Assembly (NCBI RefSeq): GCF_014352875.1
Contig: NZ_CP060695.1
Coordinates: forward strand, 961,501 to 1,025,500
DNA: 64,000 nt
Direction: 5' to 3'
From: Polaribacter pectinis
Lineage (GTDB): Bacteria; Bacteroidota; Bacteroidia; Flavobacteriales; Flavobacteriaceae
Shown: piece by piece, positions 37,136 to 45,485 of the stretch
How positions within the stretch are numbered: position 1 is the stretch's first letter
Layout of the letters: each line of letters starts with the position of its first letter
Notes under the pieces: generated by a model
Seen by the model: only the letters and a program-made list of their open reading frames with translations
Told to the model about the DNA's origin: nothing
Database searches by the model: none
Translations under genes and position numbers: made by a program

Positions 37136-37891
37136 TTACTCTAAAATAATAACTTCAATATCTTTTAAAACGATTTCAGATACTTTTTTAAGTTGATTTT
37201 CCTCGTAAGCTTTATCTATATCTATCAATTTAATATCCTTATTTAAAGGTTTGTAGTTATGATAATCTACAAAACGAACTCCATTTTTTACACATTGTTC
37301 TTTTAAAACACGAAAGCGTTTTCCACCATCATTTGTGTGATAAGAATACGCTAAATAATCTATCAAAAAATCTTCTTTACCAACCCAATAAATAAAAACA
37401 TCTTCGAAGTCTTCTCCTCCTCCATCTTCAGAAAAAGTTATTTCAACTTTATAATATTCTTTTCCTTTAACTGTTGATGATTTTAAAAGCTTTTTATGAA
37501 CTGCTTTATCATTTAAACCGAAAGGTAAAACTGAAAAATAATGTACAGAATTAACTGAATTTGTATATTTTGAAGCAACTTTTCTATCTAAATTTACTAT
37601 TTCATCATCAATTAATCTTTCAAAATTAGTATTTGTTAAAATATCTTCAATTAATACGGAATCTTTCTCAAAACTTCTGGTTAACTTAAAAATCCCATTA
37701 TTTCTTTCAGCCAAATAATCTACATTTCTAAAATTATATGAGATTACAGAATTAGCAACTTTATCTGCACCTGAATAAGCAATAGTTTTATCTATAATTT
37801 GCTGTGCAGTTAATTTTTCTTCAGAATTATTACAGGAAATTAGAAAGATGAATAAAAATAAAGGTAAATATCTCATTGGTTTTTGTTTCAT
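37136..37891 (-). CDS. DUF6503 family lipoprotein
   Basis: 251 residues from the ATG at 37891. A TTG at 37912 is the only longer start. The SPII signal ends in FLISC. The mature protein starts AQQIIDKTIAYSGADKV and contains strand-rich segments (YYKVEITFSEDGGGEDF, VYWVG-like FIYWVGKEDFLIDYLAYSYH) resembling LolA/LolB-like or outer-membrane lipoprotein-sorting folds. I associate it with the DUF6503 family found in flavobacteria. Function is unknown. It diverges from smpB. Confidence 0.75.
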   Translation of the reverse strand: MKQKPMRYLPLFLFIFLISCNNSEEKLTAQQIIDKTIAYSGADKVANSVISYNFRNVDYLAERNNGIFKLTRSFEKDSVLIEDILTNTNFERLIDDEIVNLDRKVASKYTNSVNSVHYFSVLPFGLNDKAVHKKLLKSSTVKGKEYYKVEITFSEDGGGEDFEDVFIYWVGKEDFLIDYLAYSYHTNDGGKRFRVLKEQCVKNGVRFVDYHNYKPLNKDIKLIDIDKAYEENQLKKVSEIVLKDIEVIILE

Positions 37892-37942
37892 TTTGTCGAA
37901 AATAGAATTCAAAATTACATTTCTTTCCCGAATCTAAAAATG

Positions 37943-37950
37943 TATCTTTG
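37943..37950 (+). promoter_or_regulatory. Probable -7 element of smpB
   Basis: TATCTTTG matches TAnnTTTG and lies 23 bases before the smpB ATG, the usual short leader in this genome. Confidence 0.5.
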
Positions 37951-37973
37951 TTAAAAATAAAAATTGATTATTG

Positions 37974-38438
37974 ATGGTTCAAAAAAACATCAACATAAAA
38001 AATAAAAAAGCGCGTTTCGAATTTGAAATTTTAGACAAATATGTGGCTGGAATTCAATTAACTGGAACGGAGATAAAATCGATAAGATTAAGCCAGGCAA
38101 GAATTACAGAGAGTTTCTGTGAATTTAACGATCGAGGCGAATTGTTTATTGTAAACATGTACATTCAAGAATATATGTTTGGCCATCACTTTAATCATAA
38201 ACCAAAAAGTGAACGCAGATTGTTAATGAATAAGCGCGAATTACGTAGTTTAAAAAAAGATGTGGAAGCAAAAGGAAACACAATTGTACCACTTCGTTTA
38301 TTTATAAATGACAGAGGTTTTGCAAAATTGGAAATAGCTTTAGCAAAAGGAAAACAAACCCACGACAAGCGTGAAGTTATTAAAGATAGAGATAACAAAC
38401 GTGATTTAGCCAGAATAAAAAAGAGTTTTAATTCTTAA
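37974..38438 (+). CDS. smpB: SsrA-binding protein SmpB
   Basis: 154 residues from ATG 37974. The previous codon TTG is an alternative. The oligonucleotide-binding barrel begins NIKNKKARFEFEILDKYVAGIQLTG. The C-terminal tail required for ribosome rescue is DKREVIKDRDNKRDLARIKKS. SmpB binds tmRNA and brings it to stalled ribosomes. The tmRNA gene itself is not seen in the window. The prenyltransferase gene begins 9 bases after the stop, so read-through expression is likely. Confidence 0.95.
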   Translation: MVQKNINIKNKKARFEFEILDKYVAGIQLTGTEIKSIRLSQARITESFCEFNDRGELFIVNMYIQEYMFGHHFNHKPKSERRLLMNKRELRSLKKDVEAKGNTIVPLRLFINDRGFAKLEIALAKGKQTHDKREVIKDRDNKRDLARIKKSFNS

Positions 38439-38447
38439 AACTATTCT

Positions 38448-39374
38448 ATGATTTCTTTTTTAAAACTCATTCGCTATAAAAATCTTTTAATGGTTTTATT
38501 AACGATGGTTTTAACTAAATATGCTTTATTAGATTCAATATTTATTAGTATTCCAGAAAGAAATTATCAGTTTTCTATTCTAATTTTTTCAGTAATATTT
38601 ATAATGGCTGGAGGTTACATTGTAAATGATATTTATGATATAGAAATTGATAAAATAAATAAACCTAATAAGGTTTTTATAGATAATATCATTTCAAAAA
38701 AAAATGCTTGGAAAGTTTATTTTTTATTAACTTCAATTGGTCTATTACTAGGTTTTTATTTGTCTTTTTTTGAAGGAACAACAAGTAATAGTTTATATTT
38801 TCTACTTATCATTTTTATACTTTTTGTTTATTCTAAATATTTAAAAAAAACATTTTTTTTAGGAAATCTTGCTATTTCCTTTTGTTTATCAATGGTAATT
38901 TATATTACTTATGTTTTTACATCTGAAGCTATAATTTATTCAGAATCATTAGAAGAATTTGTTGTTTATAAAATAAATCATCATGATATACTTGGACCCG
39001 TTTTAGCCTATTCGTTTTTTGCTTTTTTAACAACTTTAGTAAGAGAAATTATAAAAGATATTGAAGATATTAATGGAGATCTAAAATTAAATGCCAAAAC
39101 ATTACCAATCATTATAGGTAGAAATAGATCAAGTATGGTGGCTATTTTTTTTACAGTAATATTATTAATTATTATCATTATAATATTGCATTTTTTTGAA
39201 AATGAGGTTGTTTTTATATCTTATGCAATAGCCTTTATTATAATACCTCTAATTTATGTTTTATTCAAATTACTATCCGCAGAAAAGAAAAAAGACTTTT
39301 CTAAATTGAGTAGTTTAATGAAGCTTATTATGCTATTTGGAATTTTATCAATGTTATTATTTACAATTCAATAA
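38448..39374 (+). CDS. UbiA-family prenyltransferase (geranylgeranylglycerol-phosphate geranylgeranyltransferase type)
   Basis: 308 residues with about eight to nine membrane helices. The first aspartate-rich motif is NDIYDIEIDKINKPNK (about 60-75) and the second is DIEDINGD with GDLKLNAKTLP. These bind the prenyl diphosphate through magnesium. Flavobacterial orthologues are usually annotated as geranylgeranylglycerol-phosphate geranylgeranyltransferase, an ether-lipid enzyme in archaea. The actual acceptor in bacteria is uncertain. The maf gene begins at the very next base after its stop, so the two are coupled. Confidence 0.85.
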   Translation: MISFLKLIRYKNLLMVLLTMVLTKYALLDSIFISIPERNYQFSILIFSVIFIMAGGYIVNDIYDIEIDKINKPNKVFIDNIISKKNAWKVYFLLTSIGLLLGFYLSFFEGTTSNSLYFLLIIFILFVYSKYLKKTFFLGNLAISFCLSMVIYITYVFTSEAIIYSESLEEFVVYKINHHDILGPVLAYSFFAFLTTLVREIIKDIEDINGDLKLNAKTLPIIIGRNRSSMVAIFFTVILLIIIIIILHFFENEVVFISYAIAFIIIPLIYVLFKLLSAEKKKDFSKLSSLMKLIMLFGILSMLLFTIQ

Positions 39375-39953
39375 ATGTTAAGAGAAAAATTAAAAAACTA
39401 CAATGTAATTTTAGCTTCTAAATCGCCAAGAAGACAGCAATTTTTTAAAGATTTAGATATCGATTTTACGATTCAACTAAAAGAAGTTGAAGAAATTTAC
39501 CCTGAAGAGTTAAAAGGAACAGAAATTACAGATTTCTTGGCCGATTTAAAATCGAAACCTTTTAAAGACTTAACAAAAAATGATATTTTAATAACTTCAG
39601 ATACCATTGTTTGGTTAAATGAAAAAGCTTTAGGAAAGCCAAAAAATGAGCAAGAAGCTTTTGAAATGTTACGTGATTTATCCGGAAAAAAACACGAAGT
39701 AATTACATCAATAAGTATTAAAAGTGAATATTTTCAGAAAATAGTAAATGATACAACTTTTGTTACTTTTAAAGAGTTAACAGACGAAGAAATAAATTAC
39801 TACATTAAAAACTACAATCCTTATGACAAAGCTGGCGCATATGGCATTCAAGAATGGATTGGTTTTATTGCCATTAATAATATGGAAGGAAGTTATTTTA
39901 ACGTTGCAGGTTTACCAGTTCATAAACTTTATAAGGAATTGATGGATTTATAA
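39375..39953 (+). CDS. maf: Maf/YceF family nucleotide pyrophosphatase
   Basis: 192 residues, normal length. The Maf signature ILASKSPRRQQFF is at residues 13-25. DTIVWLNEKALGKPKN and DKAGAYGIQEWIGFIAI are further family motifs. These proteins hydrolyse non-canonical or modified nucleoside triphosphates and have been linked to septum control. The start ATG directly abuts the prenyltransferase stop. I see no strong terminator before the transketolase gene. Confidence 0.93.
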   Translation: MLREKLKNYNVILASKSPRRQQFFKDLDIDFTIQLKEVEEIYPEELKGTEITDFLADLKSKPFKDLTKNDILITSDTIVWLNEKALGKPKNEQEAFEMLRDLSGKKHEVITSISIKSEYFQKIVNDTTFVTFKELTDEEINYYIKNYNPYDKAGAYGIQEWIGFIAINNMEGSYFNVAGLPVHKLYKELMDL

Positions 39954-40076
39954 TAGAGACTTCCTCACATTATGTTAAAAAGTCTTTACTCTAAACTCTC
40001 TTTTATCTTCTTTTAAGTGAAATAAAAGTTTATTTTTACGCAAAATTTTACAACACAACATTTTTATAATTTTATA

Positions 40077-41030
40077 ATGAAGAAATATACATTCACAGAA
40101 AAAAAAGACACACGTTCTGGTTTTGGAGACGGTTTAACTGAATTAGGTAGAACAAACCCTAACGTAGTTGCTTTATGTGCAGATTTAATTGGTTCTTTAA
40201 AAATGGATCAATTTATTAAAGAAAACCCAGAAAGATTTTTCCAAATTGGTATTGCAGAAGCAAATATGATTGGTATTGCAGCTGGTTTAACAATTGGTGG
40301 TAAAATTCCTTTTACAGGAACATTTGCAAACTTTTCTACGGGTCGTGTATATGATCAAATTCGTCAATCTGTTGCTTATTCTGGTAAAAATGTAAAAATT
40401 TGTGCATCTCACGCAGGAGTTACTTTGGGTGAAGATGGAGCAACACACCAAATATTAGAAGATATTGGTTTAATGAAAATGTTACCAGGAATGACTGTTA
40501 TAAATCCTTGTGATTATAATCAAACAAAAGCTGCAACTATTGCAATTGCTGATTTTGATGGTCCTGTGTATTTACGTTTTGGTCGTCCAAAAGTACCAGT
40601 TTTTATGCCAGAAGATGCAAAATTCGAAATAGGTAAAGGAATTCAATTAACTGAAGGAACAGATGTAACTATAGTTGCAACAGGTCATTTAGTTTGGGAA
40701 TCTCTACAAGCTGCAGAAAAATTAGAAGCAGAAGGAATTTCTGTTGAAGTAATAAACATACACACAATTAAACCTTTAGATGAAGATATCATTTTAAAGT
40801 CTGTTGCAAAAACTGGTTGTATAGTTACTGCTGAAGAGCATAATAAATATGGTGGTTTAGGTGAAAGTGTTGCAAGATGTTTAGCAACTAACGCTCCTAC
40901 TCCTCAAGAATTTGTTGCAACAAATGATACTTTTGGAGAATCTGGAACACCAGAACAATTAATGGCAAAGTATGGTTTAGATGCAGATGCTGTTGTTAAA
41001 GCTGTTAAAAAAGTAATTTCAAGAAAATAA
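40077..41030 (+). CDS. Transketolase, C-terminal subunit (split enzyme)
   Basis: 317 residues. The pyrimidine-binding half is complete (ALCADLIGSL, QIGIAEANMIGIAAGL, TFANFSTGRVYDQIRQSVAYSG, SHAGVTLGEDGATHQ) and the C-terminal transketolase domain follows (VTIVATGHLVWESLQAAEKL). The N-terminal half that binds the diphosphate of thiamine is missing. In many Bacteroidota the two halves are adjacent genes, but here the upstream neighbour is maf. The partner must be encoded outside the window or by another transketolase-like gene. Confidence 0.9.
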   Translation: MKKYTFTEKKDTRSGFGDGLTELGRTNPNVVALCADLIGSLKMDQFIKENPERFFQIGIAEANMIGIAAGLTIGGKIPFTGTFANFSTGRVYDQIRQSVAYSGKNVKICASHAGVTLGEDGATHQILEDIGLMKMLPGMTVINPCDYNQTKAATIAIADFDGPVYLRFGRPKVPVFMPEDAKFEIGKGIQLTEGTDVTIVATGHLVWESLQAAEKLEAEGISVEVINIHTIKPLDEDIILKSVAKTGCIVTAEEHNKYGGLGESVARCLATNAPTPQEFVATNDTFGESGTPEQLMAKYGLDADAVVKAVKKVISRK

Positions 41031-41080
41031 ATTCGTTTATATTAAAAACCCTCAATAAATTAATTTAAAATAGAAAAAAA

Positions 41081-41674
41081 ATGAAAAAAGTTATTTTAAT
41101 GTTGTGTTTGGCTTTCGCTTTTAGTCAAACTTCTTTTGCACAAATAGACTTTGGTTTAAAAGGTGGTGTAAATTATAATAATAATGGAGACGCTACATTT
41201 AAATCTGCTGGTAATGATGTTATTACAGGTGCAAAATCTAAATCTGGTTATCATGCAGGTTTATGGTTTCGTGGTAAAATTCCAGTAATTGGTTTGTATT
41301 TAAGACCAGAAATTGTCTTTACACAAGTTAAAAGTGAATATACAGACACAAATAACGCAAAATCTGATTATGAATTCAAAAAAATTGATGTTCCTGTTTT
41401 ATTAGGAAAGAAATTTTTAGGAGTTGCTAATGCATTTATTGGTCCATCTTTTCAATATATAATTGATGATGAATTTAGCTTTAGAAACGTATCTACAGAT
41501 GATTTTGATAAATTTTCAGTAGGACTTCAAATGGGAGTTGGTGTAGAATTAGGAAGAGTTGGTATAGATGTACGTTGGGAAAGAGGTTTATCTTCAACTG
41601 AAGCAAATTTTGCAAACGTTACTGTAGATAATAGAACAAATCAAATAATATTTGGACTTTCTTTAAGACTGTAA
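41081..41674 (+). CDS. Outer-membrane beta-barrel protein (porin/PorT-like)
   Basis: 197 residues. A signal peptide (MKKVILMLCLAFAFSQTSFA) precedes an OmpA/PorT-like barrel starting IDFGLKGGVNYNNNGD. Alternating strands run to the end with a C-terminal hydrophobic strand (TNQIIFGLSLRL). It is probably an eight-stranded outer-membrane protein and its cargo or partner is unknown. It lies 50 bases after the transketolase gene and ends at a strong terminator. Confidence 0.85.
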   Translation: MKKVILMLCLAFAFSQTSFAQIDFGLKGGVNYNNNGDATFKSAGNDVITGAKSKSGYHAGLWFRGKIPVIGLYLRPEIVFTQVKSEYTDTNNAKSDYEFKKIDVPVLLGKKFLGVANAFIGPSFQYIIDDEFSFRNVSTDDFDKFSVGLQMGVGVELGRVGIDVRWERGLSSTEANFANVTVDNRTNQIIFGLSLRL

Positions 41675-41693
41675 AAAAACAAATACACTTTAC

Positions 41694-41729
41694 AAAAAAA
41701 GGCTCTTGATTTCTCAAGAGCCTTTTTTT
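41694..41729. terminator. Bidirectional terminator between the barrel and FKBP genes
   Basis: A 16-bp stem including GGCTCTTGA (41701-41709) and TCAAGAGCC (41714-41722) with a TTTC loop is flanked by seven A and seven T. It can end both converging genes. Confidence 0.9.
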
Positions 41730-41753
41730 ATGTGATAGTTTTACCTAAATTAA

Positions 41754-42626
41754 TTAATTAATATCTGGATTTAAATAATCTGGTAAATCAGGATTATTAG
41801 GATCACTAAAATCATTTGCAGGATTTCCATCACCATTTTCATCTTCATCTTTAGTTAAAGTACCATCATTGTCATCATCTACGTCTAAATAATTAGCTAT
41901 AAAATCTCCATCTGTATCATCATTTCTTGGATCTAAATCTCCATCAGGATCTTCAAAAATAGAAGCAACACCATCATTATCATGGTCTGTGTTTTCTATA
42001 ATATCATATAAGTTAATATAAAATAATAAATTTTCATTTGCTCCAATAGAAGTATTACCTACATTTCTATATGCCAATCCAGAAGGAATAAATAAAATAC
42101 CTTTTCCACCGTTTTCATAAGTAATAGGTCCGTTTGCAGTAACATTTTTACCGCCTTTAAATTTTGGAAAACTATATGCCCAACCTCTAATAACGCTGTT
42201 TAAAGTAAACCAAATTCCGTTGTTTCTATCAAAAGTAGTACTTAAGCTATCTGTTTTAAGAATTCTTTGACCAGAATATTTTACTAAAACAGAATCCATT
42301 ACTGTAGGAAAACCTTTTACAGGCTCTGGGTTTCCAATTCTATTTACATAATAATATAAAATGTAGTCTATATCATTTTCAGTTACATCTATAGACTTTA
42401 AATTTGCATCTTCAGATAATGCTGTTTTACCACTAGTTAATAGTTTAACAGAATCTAAAGTAGAATCGTAATAATGTTTTTTGAAAAATGAAACTAAAGA
42501 ATCATTATCTATTAAAGCTTGTGCTTCATGATCGAAATTATCTACAGTAAGAGAATTATTATCTCCACAAGAATAGATTAGGATAGTAAAAATTGCAAGT
42601 GCAATTATATTTTTTATTTTATTCAT
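41754..42626 (-). CDS. FKBP-type peptidyl-prolyl isomerase-like lipoprotein with calcium-binding tail
   Basis: 290 residues from the ATG at 42626. A start at 42653 would hide the signal peptide. The lipobox is LIYSC. Residues about 105-205 fit an FKBP domain (LKFK-like GWAYSFPKFKGGKNV, GILFIPSGLAYRNVG, NENLLFYINLYDI). Some aromatic active-site residues of FKBPs are not obvious, so activity is uncertain. The last 80 residues are thrombospondin-type-3-like aspartate loops (DHDNDGVASIFEDPDGD, DDDNDGTLTKDEDENGDG) that should bind calcium. It is a probable periplasmic or surface folding factor. Confidence 0.8.
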   Translation of the reverse strand: MNKIKNIIALAIFTILIYSCGDNNSLTVDNFDHEAQALIDNDSLVSFFKKHYYDSTLDSVKLLTSGKTALSEDANLKSIDVTENDIDYILYYYVNRIGNPEPVKGFPTVMDSVLVKYSGQRILKTDSLSTTFDRNNGIWFTLNSVIRGWAYSFPKFKGGKNVTANGPITYENGGKGILFIPSGLAYRNVGNTSIGANENLLFYINLYDIIENTDHDNDGVASIFEDPDGDLDPRNDDTDGDFIANYLDVDDDNDGTLTKDEDENGDGNPANDFSDPNNPDLPDYLNPDIN

Positions 42627-42641
42627 TTTAATACTAAAATT

Positions 42642-42674
42642 TTGAAGGCGCAATTTACCATTTTTATACCTTTG
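42642..42674 (+). promoter_or_regulatory. Promoter of the S4-domain gene
   Basis: TTG (42642-42644), 22 bases, then TACCTTTG (42667-42674), an exact TAnnTTTG. The ATG follows at 42708. Confidence 0.6.
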
Positions 42675-42707
42675 TAAAAAGACAAACGTTACATTTTAAC
42701 TTTTTTT

Positions 42708-43088
42708 ATGAGAATTGATAAATATTTGTGGTGCATTCGCGTTTTTAAAACAAGAAGTTTAGCAACAACAGCCTGTAAAAAAGGTCAAGTAAAGATAGAT
42801 AATACTAGTATAAAACCTTCTAAAGAAGTCTTTGGAAACGAATTACTTTTGGTAAGAAAAAACCAGATAAATTATCAAATAAAAGTTTTAGATTTACCTG
42901 AAAGTAGAGTTGGCGCCAAATTAGTAGACCAATATCGAAAAGATGTTACACCAAAAGAAGCGTTTGAGAAAAACGAAATGCTTAAATTCGCAAAGGATTA
43001 TTACAGGAAAAAAGGTACAGGAAGACCTACCAAAAAAGACAGAAGAGATATAGACGATTACCAAGAAGATACAACAGAAGAAATATGA
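42708..43088 (+). CDS. S4-domain RNA-binding protein (Hsp15-like)
   Basis: 126 residues. The S4 fold covers the first 65 (MRIDKYLWCIRVFKTRSLATTACKKG, VKIDNTSIKPSKEV). The C-terminal half is basic (KGTGRPTKKDRRDIDDY), like Hsp15/HslR, which binds free 50S subunits carrying nascent chains. The last four bases overlap the start of the phosphoribosyltransferase gene (ATGA), so translation is coupled. Confidence 0.88.
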   Translation: MRIDKYLWCIRVFKTRSLATTACKKGQVKIDNTSIKPSKEVFGNELLLVRKNQINYQIKVLDLPESRVGAKLVDQYRKDVTPKEAFEKNEMLKFAKDYYRKKGTGRPTKKDRRDIDDYQEDTTEEI

Positions 43089-43588
43089 CAACTACCAATA
43101 ATGTAATTTTAGATGCTAAAGAAATTGAGCAAAAGATTAAAAGAATTGCCTATCAAATATATGAAGCTAACAGCAACGAAAAAGAAGTTGTAATAGCTGG
43201 TATTATTGGTAATGGATCTATTTTCGCTGAAAAATTAGTTGATACTTTACTTAAAATATCTACATTAAAAGTAACTATTTGTGAAGTAAGAATTGATAAG
43301 AAAAACCCTTTAAAACCTATTACTACCTCAATTGATGTTGATGATTATAAAAACAAATCATTAGTTTTGGTAGATGATGTTTTAAGTTCTGGCACTACAT
43401 TAATATACGGAATTAAACATTTTTTAGATGTTCCTTTAAAAAGGTTTAAAACAGCTGTACTAGTTAATAGAAATCATAAAAAATATCCAGTAAAAGCAGA
43501 CTTTAAAGGAATTTCACTATCAACTTCTATAAAAGAACATGTACAAGTTGAATTTTCTAAAAATAAATCAATTGCTTATTTAATGTAA
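43085..43588 (+). CDS. Phosphoribosyltransferase-domain protein
   Basis: 167 residues. The PRPP-binding motif is SLVLVDDVLSSGTTLIYG (about 96-113), with an upstream KNPLKPITTSIDVDDY hood region. It resembles PyrR or hypoxanthine-type transferases, but the base specificity is not clear. It overlaps the S4 gene by four bases. Its last nine bases overlap the end of the converging shikimate kinase gene. Confidence 0.85.
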   Translation: MTTTNNVILDAKEIEQKIKRIAYQIYEANSNEKEVVIAGIIGNGSIFAEKLVDTLLKISTLKVTICEVRIDKKNPLKPITTSIDVDDYKNKSLVLVDDVLSSGTTLIYGIKHFLDVPLKRFKTAVLVNRNHKKYPVKADFKGISLSTSIKEHVQVEFSKNKSIAYLM

Positions 43589-44095
43589 CAAGATTCTAAT
43601 TTCAGTTACAATTTTATTAATTGTTTTATTATCTATTGGTAAAGTAAAATTAGCTTGTTCATAAAAATAACCTCTTTCAAAAAGATGTTTTGCAACAAAT
43701 TCTGTTATTTTTTCATTATCTAAACTTGCAACTAATGGTCTTTTACTTTTTTCTTTTAAAAGCCTCTCCACTAAAGTTTTTATGGTTGTTTTTAAATATA
43801 CAGAGATTGCGTTTGTAGTGTTTATAAAATCCATGTTATTGGCATAACATGGTGTTCCTCCACCTAAAGAAAGCACTAATTTTTCATCAGAATTTAGAAT
43901 TTCTTTTAAATAAATGTGTTCTATTCTTCTAAAATAGATTTCTCCTTTTTCTTTAAAAATAGTAGAAATACTCATTTTTTCTTTCTCTTCTATATAATCA
44001 TCTAAATCTATAAAATTGAGATACAGCTTTTTAGCCAATTGTTTCCCAATGGTAGATTTTCCTGAAGCCATGTATCCTAATAAAACTATTTTCAC
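43580..44095 (-). CDS. aroK: Shikimate kinase
   Basis: 171 residues, normal length. The P-loop GYMASGKSTIG (residues 7-17), shikimate-binding FIDLDDYIEE and RRIE, the LSLGGGTPCY motif and the lid KSKRPL are all present. It phosphorylates shikimate on the way to chorismate. It converges with the phosphoribosyltransferase gene with a nine-base overlap of the 3' ends. Other aro genes are not in the window. Confidence 0.95.
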   Translation of the reverse strand: MKIVLLGYMASGKSTIGKQLAKKLYLNFIDLDDYIEEKEKMSISTIFKEKGEIYFRRIEHIYLKEILNSDEKLVLSLGGGTPCYANNMDFINTTNAISVYLKTTIKTLVERLLKEKSKRPLVASLDNEKITEFVAKHLFERGYFYEQANFTLPIDNKTINKIVTEIRILLH

Positions 44096-44141
44096 ACTTT
44101 ATTTATTTTTTACAAATATCTTAAAAAAAAAATCAAAATGA

Positions 44142-44173
44142 TTGTTATATTTTCAATATTGATAGTATATTTG
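44142..44173 (+). promoter_or_regulatory. Promoter of tRNA-Lys
   Basis: TTG (44142-44144), 21 bases, then TATATTTG (44166-44173), an exact TAnnTTTG, 18 bases before the mature 5' end. Confidence 0.65.
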
Positions 44174-44191
44174 CACTCGATTTAAGAAGAA

Positions 44192-44264
44192 GACCTGGTA
44201 GCTCAGTTGGTAGAGCATCTCCCTTTTAAGGAGAGGGTCCTGGGTTCGAGCCCCAGCCCGGTCA
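44192..44264 (+). tRNA. tRNA-Lys (anticodon TTT)
   Basis: 73 bases fold as a standard cloverleaf. The anticodon stem TCTCC/GGAGA holds the loop CTTTTAA. The T arm is CTGGG-TTCGAGC-CCCAG. The acceptor stem GACCTGG/CCCGGTC has one T-C mismatch at position 5-68. CCA is not encoded. Confidence 0.93.
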
Positions 44265-44268
44265 CAAA

Positions 44269-44298
44269 AAAAAAGTTAAGCAATCGCTTAACTTTTTT
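44269..44298 (+). terminator. Terminator between tRNA-Lys and tRNA-Leu
   Basis: GTTAAGC (44275-44281) and GCTTAAC (44286-44292) pair around AATC, flanked by A and T runs, so the two tRNAs are probably separate transcripts. Confidence 0.75.
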
Positions 44299-44312
44299 TA
44301 TTTTAAACTAAA

Positions 44313-44396
44313 GCGCACGTGGCGAAATTGGTAGACGCGCAGCCTTGAGGGGGCTGTGTTCGCAAGAACGTGGAAGTTCGAATCTTCTCGTGCGCA
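44313..44396 (+). tRNA. tRNA-Leu (anticodon GAG)
   Basis: 84 bases with a long variable arm, typical of a class II tRNA. The acceptor stem GCGCACG/CGTGCGC is perfect. The anticodon loop TTGAGGG gives GAG. CCA is not encoded. Confidence 0.93.
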
Positions 44397-44475
44397 CTTT
44401 TTTAATTTTTCCTTTTTTATTACTTCTTCACAAATAATTAACCTTTACAAGTACTTTTATTATTATTTTTGCCAA

Positions 44476-45279
44476 ATGCAAAAAATACTATTTACTCTGT
44501 GCTTATTGGTTACTATAAGCGCTTTTTCTCAAAATGATACTATTAGTGTTAAAAACCTAAAAGGTCAAATTATTCATGGTGAAAATAAAAAGGCATTAAG
44601 TGCTGCACATATTTTAAACCTAAACTCTGTACAAGGTACAATTACAAACGATAGAGGTTTTTTTGAACTACCAACTAGAGTTAATGATACAATTTTAGTT
44701 TCTTATTTAGGTTATGCTTCTATTAAATTAAAAGTTACCAACGATTTATTAAAAGGAAACGAACTATTAATTGCTTTGTATGAAAAACCTGAAGAAATTA
44801 GAGAAGTTGTAATTAAATCTACCAAATTAATTGGTGTTTTAGAAGTTGATATAAAGCAAGTTCCAAAAGATAGGTTTACCAGAATTAAAATTAATGGTTT
44901 ACCACAAACTTACGAAGTTGGAAAACCTAAAGGAAAAGACTTCTCCTCTCCTATTGCAGCACTTTTTCAGCCTGTAGATTTCTTATATAATTTATTTGGT
45001 AAAAAACCTAAACAACTTAAAAAGCTTCAGAAATTAAAAAAAGAAGACGATTTACGTAAAATGTTAGCTGGTAAGTTTGACAGAGAAGTAATGATGGAAT
45101 ATCTAGATATGGATAGACAAGAACTTTCTGAACTATTAACAGATTGTAACTACTCTGAATATTTTATTAAAAAAGCATCAGATTTACAAATGATTGAAGC
45201 TGTTTTAGATTGTTATGAAAACTACAAAGCTCTCAAAAAAGGTAAAATAGAACGTAACAAAATACCTGAAAAAAATTAA
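44476..45279 (+). CDS. Exported protein with carboxypeptidase-like regulatory (CarboxypepD_reg) domain
   Basis: 267 residues from the ATG at 44476. The frame is open back to 44356, but that part overlaps tRNA-Leu and precedes a clear signal peptide (MQKILFTLCLLVTISAFSQ). Residues about 30-105 fit the beta-sandwich CarboxypepD_reg domain (LKGQIIHGENKKALSAAHIL, GTITNDRGFFELP, VSYLGYAS). The rest is helical and basic. The same sandwich occurs at the N-terminus of TonB-dependent receptors, but no receptor barrel follows here. The mature protein is probably periplasmic. Function is unknown. Confidence 0.8.
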   Translation: MQKILFTLCLLVTISAFSQNDTISVKNLKGQIIHGENKKALSAAHILNLNSVQGTITNDRGFFELPTRVNDTILVSYLGYASIKLKVTNDLLKGNELLIALYEKPEEIREVVIKSTKLIGVLEVDIKQVPKDRFTRIKINGLPQTYEVGKPKGKDFSSPIAALFQPVDFLYNLFGKKPKQLKKLQKLKKEDDLRKMLAGKFDREVMMEYLDMDRQELSELLTDCNYSEYFIKKASDLQMIEAVLDCYENYKALKKGKIERNKIPEKN

Positions 45280-45289
45280 ATTCTTTAAA

Positions 45290-45331
45290 TTGATAAGGGC
45301 CAAAAGCTATTAAACTTTTGACCCTAATCAA
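45290..45331. terminator. Long hairpin after the CarboxypepD_reg gene
   Basis: TTGAT-A-AGGG-C-CAAAAG (45290-45306) pairs with CTTTTG-A-CCCT-A-ATCAA (45315-45331), with two mismatches. It can serve the plus-strand gene and the small minus-strand frame. Confidence 0.6.
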
Positions 45332-45356
45332 CTATTAAAAACTAACTAATTACTAA

Positions 45357-45485
45357 CTAAAATACAGTTGTTATGTATTTGTAGTTATATTTTCTTCTTG
45401 TATTCCAAGTGTATCTTTTTGAAGTAATAATTTCAGTTGAATCATTCTTGCTATTCTCTTTTGTTGTATTATTTATTGTACTCAT
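45357..45485 (-). CDS. Possible 42-residue small protein
   Basis: The frame begins ATG at 45485 and stops at 45357. The first half is polar and rich in N, T, S and K. The second half is basic and aromatic (SKRYTWNTRRKYNYKYITTVF). It is the only frame of note in the 375-bp interval 45280-45654. Upstream lies an inverted repeat AGTTTAAC (45549-45556) and GTTAAACT (45575-45582). A leader-plus-core layout like that of a ribosomally made peptide is imaginable, but no modification genes are nearby. I do not recognise the family. Confidence 0.35.
   Translation of the reverse strand: MSTINNTTKENSKNDSTEIITSKRYTWNTRRKYNYKYITTVF

Noticed and set aside
44356..44475. Upstream extension of the CarboxypepD_reg gene to 44356
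   Set aside because: The extension overlaps tRNA-Leu and would place a signal peptide at residue 41. The ATG at 44476 is far better.
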